Positions 27,497-35,339 of a stretch of DNA of 64,000 bases are shown here, one piece after another (the first letter of the stretch is position 1; the number at the start of each line of letters is the position of its first letter). Position numbers and translations under genes: made by a program. Origin of the DNA: Schistosoma mansoni (lineage: Eukaryota > Platyhelminthes > Trematoda > Strigeidida > Schistosomatidae). The stretch lies in the NCBI RefSeq assembly GCF_000237925.1, contig NC_031502.1, forward strand, positions 4,732,458-4,796,457, read 5' to 3'. Under the pieces are notes generated by a model. That model worked only from the letters and a program-made list of their open reading frames with translations. It made no database searches and had not been told where the DNA came from.

Positions 27497-30400
27497 CGCT
27501 TTACAGACAATTTACTATCAAATAGATGATGTGACTAGTAGAAGAATCGAGGGTGTGCCTTTAGTCTTATTCGCGACATGTCAGCTAGATAAACCTGCAC
27601 TCCAGAGTTGCTGTCCACCTTGAGATTCAAATCCGGTAACTTTCATTTCGAACACACAAAGCGTTATGCACTTATATCAACTAGTACTGATCAAATTTCA
27701 GTTAAATTGCCAACCTTTGTAAACTGAATTAAAATTTAATATTAGTTACTTGATGGATGATTCAATTTGAAATTTTCAAGTATATTACTGTTTGTTAAAA
27801 CGTCATATTAACATTGAACTTATCGACATGTATGTTTGTAGAAGTCGACGGAATAAAAATGAATTTATCGTTCACTCTACGAGCTATGTTATTTTTTGCT
27901 TCATTGTAAAATATGTGAAGGAAACTCATTAGAGGTATTTTTCAAAAGTTGAACACGTACCATCTTTAATCAGGTGAAATCCATGTTTTCTACCTTCTTC
28001 TAATAGCATTCGAACGAAAAGACGCACAGATTTTTCTCCTGTAAAATTAAAACAACGGTGTAGTCAAGGAGATCAGCAACAAGAAAAATTTTGGTTTTAT
28101 ATAGATATAAACTAAGGATTTAATTGGTAGGATAGTTAGCAAAACCCAACGACAACACTGTCGTGTTCGCCTAAAAACGTAGGTATGCAATACGCAACAG
28201 TAAAAGGGGGACAAGTATAAATTGTAAACTTTTGATCGTCAAGTTCATCCGAAAATATATTAATAACATTTGATAAGTAATTTCAAAACTGAAAGATAGT
28301 GTTCACAAGTAAAGTTATTATACATTAAAAAAATGGTGAATATGGGGCTATTAATCACAAAGTAATCCATACAGTTAACATTGCCCTTCGAATTGCTTTC
28401 AACTATTGCTTTGGTATCATTGAGAATGAGATTTTGTACATCAGTTACCTTAGATGAAACTAGGACGAGTTACAGCTTTAATTACTTCTCAATCGAAGGT
28501 TACTAACAAGTGAATTAGGGCAGTTGTTTCTAATCTTTACTTACAGATGTACAGATTAGACTATCAATGAATAAATAAGTGATGTACTCATCACGATAAG
28601 ATCCTATGTTTAGACTTGACCAACACAACATCCTTATCATTACTTTTCGTGAAAATTACACAATAATTACTGTAGACGTTTTACAATTTTTCGATCATAG
28701 CTATTGAGACTGGAAACTGAATTGCTTTTGAACTTGAGTAGAGCTTCTAGTTGAACCAAATGGTCATATATGAGTATGGATAACTATTTGCAAATAAATG
28801 ATACATATGAATACAACCCTGTTATAAATTACACTTAAAACCCTATGGAACAGGACAAATTTATTTTCTAATCAATGTGTCAAGAACACGTCGGCTGAAG
28901 TTATTCAAGTGTTATGATACAACGGAAAATCGGTAGGGGAAGCTTCATCAAACGGACATTCAGACATTTTAAATTCTTGTAAAAAGGTGAAAACCTACAT
29001 TTACGCAATAAATCGAAAAACCAGTAACATTGCATAGAAAGACAATCTTTCAAAAGCTAATGCAAATGGACCTACTTGGTACGTCTTTAGGAAATCGAAA
29101 CTCGTACTTGAACTTCTCCACTCTCGAGATGCTAGTTTTCGTTTCTAATGTGAAGTATTCAATAAGCTCACGACTGAAAAGATCAGCAGAGGCAAAGCCA
29201 GTTATGAGATATTCCATAACTTTTGATGCTCGTTCAACCTGAAATAAGACGAATCTTAGTTCTTGAGGAATTTTGATCATTATTATGGCGAGATTTTAAA
29301 CACAATCATACCATTCAGGTATAAATATCTGCCTTATTTTCAATGTAAATAATCTACTACGACAAAAGTATGACAAATCTTATTTGCTGAAATAGGAATA
29401 TATCTGGAAATAAGACAGACACTAACTGCATACAGAAAAAGAACTAATTAAGTATGTACAGCACTTGATGTGTGTTAATATACGAATAGTGAATAAAATG
29501 TTTTAGATGATAAAAACATTTTTAAGGTTAACAACACAACAGATGAATTCGTTACACATTGTCAGACACCTTTGTGATAGACATTCACAGAATTATACTG
29601 TACTACTATATTGTATATGTAATTAAGGAATAAGTCCATTATGCGAGAACGTTGGGGAGCTACTCATCAAAATGTGTTCGGAAATAAATAAAGAAGTCTT
29701 TGAAAAAGAGAGCCAAACATTTGTTTTGACGAGATAGATAGGTGAAAGGGTATCAGTCTTATATCACATGAAAAAAGGAATCCAGAATTTTCTAATACTT
29801 TCACACTACAGCGATTGACAGAACCATCCTTCCAAGAGATCAAGCAGTAGTTCTGAAATGGAGTTTTTTTAATAAGTCTTCAGTTAACAGACATCGTATT
29901 GTTGTTATCAACGACACAATACAAAACAGTTTTCCTTCAGTGTCATCAATCACTTATTAGTGCATTTAAAATATACAAACATTCACTGCCGGCAAAGTTT
30001 ATGAGGACTGACCCAAACCTAGTATAAAAACATTTTCCACCAAACCACACAATATCAGACGTAAATACTATGATATAAAAGAATACCTGAGCGATTAATC
30101 AAAGCTAATAGCCGAAATGAGTGAACTGAAGCTAAACCATGTATACAAATGGCGTTTTCTGAAAATAACCATTCGACCCAAAAATAAAATCATTAGTTAA
30201 GAGCCATATAACAAGTATCTCTCACTTTTCTTGGGGTAGTCGTGCAGCTGGGGAAAACAGACCCGGCAACAGATTTAGCAACAGCTTCCACAGACATAGC
30301 ATTAACTTCAGTATGATAGATCATTCGAAACCAGATGCCGAATAGTAGAGCAAGTAACTGCTGAACAGGCCTTGGTTGGGAAACAATCACACTAAAAATG

Positions 30401-32421
30401 TAGGAATGGTAATCAGAACACACGTTTTAAAAAGAATTCAGGCCATTAGTTCGTCGAAATATCCATAAGATTAAAAAATATGAAGTTTTTGTGCTGCTTA
30501 TCATTAAAATGGCGTAGATGTAATTTAAGCCTTGACTAGGAAATAATCTGATGGGTGATTCACGACGTCAATGGCCTACCTTGATTTCCGTCATCGTCGT
30601 GTTGATGTGAAGTGTACCAAACTGCCTAGACTGCTACATATTTAAGTTATGAGATCAATAATGGACAAGTATCAACATGTTAGAACTAAACATTTCAGAA
30701 GCTAAAGCACGCATTCATCAGGAAACCTGCTATAGCTCAATCTTCGTAACAAGAAAATGAATTCTTAAATAAGTGTGTATAAATCTGGTTCCCCCTTAAA
30801 TCAACATTTATGTGTTCAAATAAATAAATAAAAATAAATTCTTACAAAGACATTAATTTTCATACAACTGAAAATAATTGTATTTGAAAAAAACCTGTAG
30901 CTGCATGCACTTGAAGTTTCTATTACCTAAGAAGTTAATGTACTGAATAGAAGAGCAGAAGTGTGATTGGCGTTTTCATAAACTGAGATCAATAACTTTA
31001 ACAGGGGTGTATGAAGCACTCACCTTCAAATTCCAAGTAATTTTCACCACTGACTGACAGTTCTTTACAAAACAAACACTAGACATATCTCCCACTTTGC
31101 GCAAACTGCATAACAAGTCTCAGCTTACGTAGCTTACATTTACGACGGAGCAGCGGTACTGTCAGATTAGGCTTTCGCAAAGTTCTAGGTGTGGTCCCTG
31201 CATTACCCCGTTTTGGTTTGAGAAGTCTGGTAGTTTTATTGACCCTCGTACAGAAAATGTGGTTAAATAACAAGTACGTAAATATGTACCTGGTAATACC
31301 TATTGCACATGCACGTGCGAAACCAGAATCTCCGAGTTTCTTCGTATGGACGCCATTGGTAAGTAACTGACTCCACATTGTGGCAACAATATCAACGGCT
31401 CTGTTGATATGCTCGATAGCTAGAATTTGTGAACTTGATTCAGTTGAAGCTGTAAATGACCATAACACTAAACTGAGTTAGTCAATCAGAAAGATGAAAC
31501 TATCAGACCATATACCAGGGCAGTAGACGTAGTGACGGTATCACCAAACTTGAAGGACCGTTCTGATATCAGGAAATAGTAAAAACCCAACAAAACAATC
31601 GATGTAATTTTAACGATTATATATGATTACTATTACAATGATCAGTATTTAGAGACTTCTACACAACAAAATCAATTCAAAGTGAGCAAGTATATTAAAA
31701 TTTAGTCCCCTTGCAAATTGTATGCAGCAAGAGAACAAAGCGGGACAAGTGAGTATTATGATTTGATAGTTAGTGAGTGGGCTGTACGCTGTACACTATT
31801 AAAAAAGCAGGATTGGTATCTATGCCTGAAGACTGACAGATAAACATTAACTAGAGCCCGTGGTTTTGCATAAACGCCTGCTGGAACGATTAGGAAAACG
31901 ATATTACTATGAACCGCACTACGACATAAAGCACAACGTTTCATTAAACGATACGAATCTTCAGAATTATACTAACCAGTGCATTGCTTCGATGCGAGCT
32001 TGATCATCTGGAATGTCAAGAGTAGAAAGCAGTTGCTCTTCAGATTCAGGACCCAAAATCCCGCCCTCAATATGCAGCAAATACCGTTTGGCAATATTTG
32101 CAAGGGTATAAAAGTTGTAATCTGTCCATCTAATTGGTCTCCCGGCTTCAAGGTCAGAGATAATCTTTTTCATATCTTGTTGGTTTCCAGGTCTTCTGAA
32201 CAAATCCGTTACAGCTACTCCCTCACGAGCAATGTAAACCAATAAATCCTAAAAGACCATATCAAAAACAAAAAACCTACTCGAATCTGTGACGGTATAT
32301 TCTGTGATTTAAAAGATTCATTAATCTTTACATTGAATAACACCCTGGTTAGGCGACGAGACAATCCATGTCTCCGACATACACATTTTCGGATATTTTC
32401 AAATAGTGGCATGTGTATCAT
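13281..32421 (-). CDS. RhoGAP-domain protein, 10 coding exons, 716 aa
   Basis: Exons in coding order: 32421-32281, 32248-31977, 30391-30226, 29238-29076, 28038-27961, 22919-22650, 21010-20751, 17248-17086, 15460-14934, 13391-13281. They sum to 2151 nt, exactly 717 codons, with every junction in phase at GT/AG sites. The RhoGAP domain spans roughly residues 30-245. DLLVYIAREG leads to the arginine finger in DLFRRPGN (Arg65); later come IPDDQARIEAM, a Pro-containing SQPRPVQQLL and NAMSVEAVAKSVAGSVF, which matches the family's N-M-x-x-x-x-L-A block. RhoGAP domains speed GTP hydrolysis by Rho-type GTPases. The rest is Ser/Thr/Asn-rich, probably disordered, and ends YYGPEPRPPPSS...KLPT. The subfamily is uncertain; the pattern resembles ARHGAP20/TAGAP or ARHGAP19. 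The ATG at 32421 is the best start found, but 5' exons could be missed. Confidence 0.85.
13690..13990 (-). repeat. Degraded Sm-alpha-type SINE-like repeat (family A)
   Basis: It contains the GGTTAGCAGTAGAAT and GTTTTGTCCTAT blocks, the reverse complement of the hammerhead 3' half and downstream part, and a duplicated CTGGACTCTACTGCTAGCCAC in the opposite sense. The catalytic core is not intact. It lies between the last two exons of the RhoGAP gene. Confidence 0.55.
14744..14793. repeat. (TA)n microsatellite, about 50 bp
   Basis: A perfect AT/TA dinucleotide run in an intron of the RhoGAP gene. A short plus-strand frame through it is an artefact. Confidence 0.95.
14934..15460 (-). CDS. Longest RhoGAP-gene exon, Ser/Thr/Asn-rich tail
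   Basis: A 527-nt exon between acceptor TGACTAG and donor GAG|GTAAAA. It encodes IPQIQNKLNTSQTNNNKS, SLSDLDSSSLMDIDLSEDAT, a NDYIQNLSQFNINGNDVD segment and a Ser/Pro-rich stretch with a SSNSSSSGDP run, ending KENYPE. Low complexity and acidic patches suggest a disordered regulatory region. Splice phases fit both neighbours (17086 upstream, 13391 downstream). Confidence 0.85.
17086..17248 (-). CDS. RhoGAP-gene exon, basic and Ser/Pro-rich
   Basis: Phase 0 start after acceptor TTTCCTCAG; phase 1 end at GGA A|GTGAGT. It encodes SATYGTPSSQSVCF, then a basic stretch VKRRQLERLQKRSDWF and LSPPAGLRSSTG. The basic helix-like stretch could be a binding or localisation segment; that is inference. Confidence 0.8.
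17875..18315 (+). mobile_element. Penelope-like element reverse transcriptase relic
   Basis: In plus frames it reads VGDLEKTKLYDL, then after a frame change ASYADDTFILCDDM (catalytic YADD), GKFQSSIKFTTKR, HFLDLVISGRNDGT and LKDT before a stop, with SGQYACHH just beyond. The order of a GDLEKTKL-type block, the YADD box, KFTTK and FLDL is typical of Penelope-like reverse transcriptases. The frame change before YADD and the stop after it show it is dead. The N-terminal RT part and the GIY-YIG nuclease were not found. It sits in the RhoGAP intron between 17248 and 20751. Confidence 0.8.
19271..19798 (+). mobile_element. 0.53-kb retroposed repeat with (AAAT)n tail, copy 1
   Basis: It starts ACAAATGCCCTGGTATGGCC and ends in CAATATTTATGTGTTTAAAT repeats. 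It is almost identical to 25077-25602 over its last 430 bp, so both copies belong to one recent subfamily. The tail and target duplications of sister copies point to LINE-type target-primed retroposition. It may be a non-autonomous or internally deleted non-LTR element. Confidence 0.8.
20751..21010 (-). CDS. RhoGAP-gene exon, Ser/Thr/Asn-rich
   Basis: Acceptor CTCATATAG, donor AAG|GTAGGT, phases 1 to 0. It encodes DTGRFDILNAPIQQTSEKR, a TTPIGKTSHHTTPVV stretch and SNPTTTVMNSDNSSKNFKPP. Low-complexity, probably disordered, with many potential phosphorylation sites. Confidence 0.8.
21075..21160 (+). repeat. tRNA-like SINE fragment
   Basis: An A-box-like TAGCTCAATGG is followed about 45 bp later by a B-box-like AGTTCGAATCC, the spacing of an internal Pol III promoter. 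It cannot fold as a full tRNA in my reading, so it is called a tRNA-derived relic. Confidence 0.45.
21905..22420 (+). mobile_element. RTE-like LINE 3' fragment, plus orientation
   Basis: It carries, diverged, the 3' region seen in minus orientation at 23.46-23.7 kb: a GTTGAGACATGTATTA block, GGTGTAGATTGCC-like wording (here TGTGTAGATTGCCTGGTTGG), ACCCGCATAATTATC and a CT-rich ACTACTATTACTACTTCTAC 3' UTR. There is no open frame. Confidence 0.6.
22650..22919 (-). CDS. RhoGAP-gene exon following the RhoGAP domain
   Basis: Acceptor TTTTTAG, donor GAAATAG|GTATGA, phases 1 to 1. It encodes AVSKEVFEKAACNNIST, SRLDDNLLVENIPPNVSYIQ and SSTLTPTLLRRENRPFEI. It links the folded RhoGAP part to the disordered tail. 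No domain is recognised. Confidence 0.85.
23080..24830 (-). mobile_element. RTE-like LINE with internal deletion of the RT core
   Basis: A minus-strand frame at 24811-24134 holds the start of the reverse transcriptase: WWVANKREMEKAAA, AIGNLKRGRAAGPDRFTPEI and LIFPVYKK. After a frameshift the relic continues DNHRGISLTIVVSKILAS and KAREEQTRENPG, then jumps to the C-terminal part AAVRSVLLYGSETWPIR, ARISWDHRVSNAVVRKRVLG and LRWLGHVSRMPNHRLPRR. The YxDD box is missing between them, so the element is inactive. A 3' UTR follows to about 23080. It lies in the RhoGAP intron between 22919 and 27961. RTE clade (SR2/Perere-3 type) is my best assignment. Confidence 0.85.
25077..25602 (+). mobile_element. 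0.53-kb retroposed repeat with (AAAT)n tail, copy 2
   Basis: It runs from CCCCCAAATGCCCTGGTACG to a TTTAAATAAATAAATAAATA tail. It is flanked by the direct repeat ACATTGTG at 25069-25076 and 25603-25610, an 8-bp target-site duplication that fixes both ends. It is nearly identical to 19271-19798. Inserted in an intron of the RhoGAP gene. Confidence 0.9.
27430..27493. repeat. (TA)n microsatellite with interruptions
   Basis: An AT/TA run interrupted by GTATATGTA units in the same RhoGAP intron; a shorter one lies at 27289-27302. Confidence 0.95.
27540..27680 (-). repeat. Truncated Sm-alpha-type repeat (family A)
   Basis: It carries GCACTCCAGAGTTGCTGTCC and GAGATTCAAATCCGGTAAC, the reverse complement of the B-box half of the repeat, with a decayed hammerhead edge (GTCAGCTAGATAAACCTGC). 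The 3' half is missing. Confidence 0.55.
27961..28038 (-). CDS. RhoGAP-gene exon, helical segment
   Basis: Acceptor TTTTACAG, donor GATG|GTACGT, phase 1 to 1. It encodes EKSVRLFVRMLLEEGRKHG then FHLIKD, an amphipathic segment directly after the RhoGAP domain. To join it in frame the previous exon must end at 29076 (CCA A|GTAGGT), which is why I chose that donor over one 32 bp earlier. Confidence 0.75.
29076..29238 (-). CDS. RhoGAP-gene exon, end of the RhoGAP domain
   Basis: Acceptor TATTTCAG. It encodes VERASKVMEYLITGFASADL then FSRELIEYFTLETKTSISRV, the C-terminal helices of the domain. The upstream exon ends TTPRK in phase 0. An alternative donor at 29107 would break phase with the next exon. 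Confidence 0.8.
30226..30391 (-). CDS. RhoGAP-gene exon, core of the RhoGAP domain
   Basis: Acceptor ATTTTTAG and donor AAA|GTGAGA. It encodes VIVSQPRPVQQLLALLF, GIWFRMIYHTEVNAMSVEAV and AKSVAGSVFPSCTTTPRK. The segment holds the Asn-Met block that contacts the GTPase in RhoGAP domains, although the usual 'APSL/GPTL' is here 'AGSV'. It joins exon 2 in phase 2. Confidence 0.85.
30793..30838 (+). repeat. 3' end scrap of the (AAAT)n-tailed repeat
   Basis: The wording AACATTTATGTGTTCAAATA followed by AAATA units matches the extreme 3' end of the 0.53-kb repeats. It is severely 5' truncated, as expected for retroposition. Confidence 0.7.
31298..31451 (-). CDS. Exon-like frame inside a RhoGAP intron, unassigned
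   Basis: Between acceptor TTTACAG and donor ACCAG|GTACAT lies an open frame encoding SQILAIEHINRAVDIVATM then WSQLLTNGVHTKKLGDSG. The donor phase would fit the exon at 30391, but the acceptor phase does not fit the exon ending at 31977, and including it would disrupt the RhoGAP fold. It might be an alternative first exon (internal ATG in VATMWSQ), part of another transcript, or chance. No domain is recognised. Confidence 0.3.
31977..32421 (-). CDS. First two RhoGAP exons with 32-bp micro-intron
   Basis: Exon 1 (32421-32281, 47 codons, start MIHMPLFENIRK) ends CAGATTCGA before the donor GTAGGT. Exon 2 (32248-31977) follows an acceptor TCTTTTAG. The 32-bp intron removes an in-frame interruption and links IPSQIR to DLLVYIAREG, as RhoGAP domains require. 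Exon 2 carries the arginine finger. Very short 5' introns are typical of schistosome genes. Confidence 0.85.
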
Positions 32422-32767
32422 ATGCTTTGAAACATTATTTAGAGCAAAGCAAGTATAAAGCACGTAAGGAAAGTAAACACAGTGAGTGAACTATAGCGGT
32501 TCACGTCTAGCTAGAAGGTAATTTGTGTACTTGGAAGGCATGTAATGTCAGTGAGGAAAGCTGCAAAACAAAAAATGATAGAAAGTCAACAACTAAGCCA
32601 GAGCAAACAATGTATATCCATTTGTTAGGTGGAACAATCAATAACAACCATGAATTACTCAGGTATCAGACCAAGACCACCAACCTGCTACAGAACTTAC
32701 AACCGTACCCAGCGCCACACCAGAAGTTGGGGATTTTCATATGTTCAATATTCACTTCAACTTACAA

Positions 32768-32896
32768 GGTGCAGATTTTAAATTTTCCTTCTAGAAATAG
32801 AATACTCAAAATATCTTTTACTTTTTCCCTCACAATTATTAGCTTTTTCGCCATTTTTCTGATCAGATCGACAGGATATTCAAAAATCTTCATTTC
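32768..32896 (-). CDS. Exon-like frame upstream of the RhoGAP gene, unassigned
   Basis: Acceptor CAGTTTAG and donor TT|GTAAGT bracket an open frame encoding EMKIFEYPVDLIRKMAKKL then IIVREKVKDILSILFLEGK, a helical-looking segment. It ends in phase 2, which does not match the exon starting near 32421. It could belong to an alternative 5' end or be chance. Confidence 0.25.
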
Positions 32897-33936
32897 CTAA
32901 ACTGTGTACTAAAATTCATAAAGAGACTAGAAAATCTATGGAAACATTTACTGTCAAACTAAAAAATCGCCCTATAGCCTTCAAATATCTAGCAAAAAGA
33001 GATCTGAGTATATTTTATGGGAAACTCATGCTTCTAATACCATGGTAGTTTGATAATTTTTGTAGACATAACTAAATAACATATTTTCCCTCTGATTAAA
33101 GACAATATATGTATTTGCATTTTTCTAAAGCCAAGTTTTATTGGTTCTGTTTTCTGAACGAATAGTGTAATGTTGATGTGAATATTGGCCCTCCTAATTC
33201 CACTTCCACGTAGTTTGGCAATTTTGTTAATAAATCGAAATTTATGACTCACCAAGACATTCAATTGATCAGTCCGATAACAAAGATGTTTCCTAAGCAC
33301 CCATGTAGACAATACAATCGTGTATAATGATGGACACGATATTTATGAACTGTCAACCTTTAGAGGAGAGATGTGTTGAGCTATTTTGTTATCAGATATA
33401 GCAAAGACTGACTACCAGATTTATTCAATTAAGTCCACAAGGTCTGAAAAAAAAACTAGATAGCTACGAAACTGTCCTTCTTCGTTATAAACCTCAAAAG
33501 ACTATGTAAGTATTTCTTCCCCATTCGAATTCTGAAAGATTTATTCACGCAGGTTCAAAATTCATAGTCTTTATGTAGATATTCTTTTGACGTTCAGATA
33601 AAGGTCCATATATATTTACGGATTGATGCGTCAATCGTTTTACATCGAAAACGTCATCCTTGTGTCTAACATCTGAAGAATAAGCAGTGAAATTTACTGA
33701 AGTGCACAAACTTCAAAGTTTATTTACACTGATGCATAGATGTTATTCCATTTTGAATAATACAAAACTGATATGTTTATTTATTGAAAAGAGGTAATCT
33801 GATCACCAGCAAATATTGTACGGACAGCTAAACAACATCATTTGACCAGTGAAGAATTAATTCGTAGCTGGTATCATCAAAAACACATGAGCGAATACGC
33901 GATTCATTGATTTAAAGGTGCCGTGAGTATCTAGGT

Positions 33937-34215
33937 TTTCACGTCCTTACACGAAACACCATTATTATCGAAGGATACTAAGCCAGTCGAATAAGATGTT
34001 AGAAAAGAAAGGGTTTGAAGGTATATTTTGAAAGCTATCGATATATTGAGAGGCGTTTGGCCCAAGCTGGCTAGTAGTAGTAAGGGATGTGAGCATAGTG
34101 TAACTACTTGTGACCTAGTGCGTATGCTGAAACGGATGCCTTCAGCTAGGGTGTGCCCAGAACTAAAGAGGTCAGCTTTAACATCGAAGATCTAAGAACT
34201 ACTTATTTTTAGTAT
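33937..34215 (-). repeat. Long direct repeat, left copy (3' LTR of a Gypsy-like element)
   Basis: About 275 bp from TTTCACGTCCTTACACGAAA to AAGAACTACTTATTTT, matching 40196-40475 in the same orientation with roughly seven differences. The purine-rich AAAGAGGGA on the minus strand just before it may be the polypurine tract. The repeats flank minus-strand Gypsy-like coding relics, so they are called LTRs. Clean TG...CA ends were not seen. Confidence 0.75.
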
Positions 34216-35339
34216 TTGTTTTCTGTTGCCGCTCATCCCTCTTTGGGAGAGGGTAGTGATGACCTAAGATATGGCTAGTCAGGGATTAAAACTGAAGGAG
34301 CTTGAGGTGTGTAAACACTATTGGTACAGCTTGCTTTGTTCAGTAGCCTCTGATCGTCTTTCAATAATATAAGGGGCCATGTGTTGCAATCATCTAATAA
34401 AAGACGCAAAATGAAAATTTCTATCTCAGTCGTCCTGGAAAAAAATGAGAACGTAAATTTATTTCGAAGTACATTCGTACGTACGAAAAAAAACTGGCAT
34501 ACGTAACAATGCGAAAGATTTCACACAATGGTTTTTTTGACCTATTTTGAAATAGGAATATACACATATATGAGCATACCAGAAAAATAATGTTTTTGAC
34601 ACAAAAAATAAGCAAACAAGGCAATATAAAACGCGACTCAATGTCTTACGCGCAGAATCGTTTAGATGTTCTGAAAATCTTATCTTCCTTCCAGGGAGAG
34701 TTACTTTAGACAGGTTTTCAGAAATCGGCGAGGTTTCAACATCACCGTTTATCGTCGGAGGAGGCGATGAAGGACTTTGGAAGGTTCTTCGTTTAAGTCC
34801 ATATTCAATGAAGAGGATGAAAGATCCAATAAGTCTCCTGGAAGTCGGTGTGTCATTTCGAAAACTAATTTGGTCTCAGCGCATCTATCATCAGATTCCA
34901 CTGCATTGCGGATACCGATTAAAGCGAGTGGAAGAGCCTCAGTCCATCGTAAAGTTTGCAGCTGAGAATCAAGCTTTTAACTATCTATAAAATCGTTCTA
35001 CCAACACTTTAGGTTCTGTGTGATAGGCGGTTGATCAGAATCATGTGAGTTTCAGAAGTGTAGTAATAATAAAAATAATAACATATATATTCTGAAAATA
35101 ATAATTACAGAACTCATGCCAGTTCACAGGGATGATCTATTTGATATAAATAGTAACATAAGGTGTAGAGAACAAACTTGCGATATAAGATTGTTTTACT
35201 AAACCTGTATGTTTTAATTGGTGCACAGAGATCTAGATTAAAGTTAACGATCAAATAGAATTTGTCCATGGCATCCATGAGACTACTTCATGAGAAAAAA
35301 TTATCTAAGTCGAGGATTTTAGTCAGTGAGCGCAAGAGG

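Noticed and set aside
33034-33312. Minus-strand ORF as a gene
   Set aside because: No consistent splice sites or protein family; composition like noncoding AT-rich DNA.
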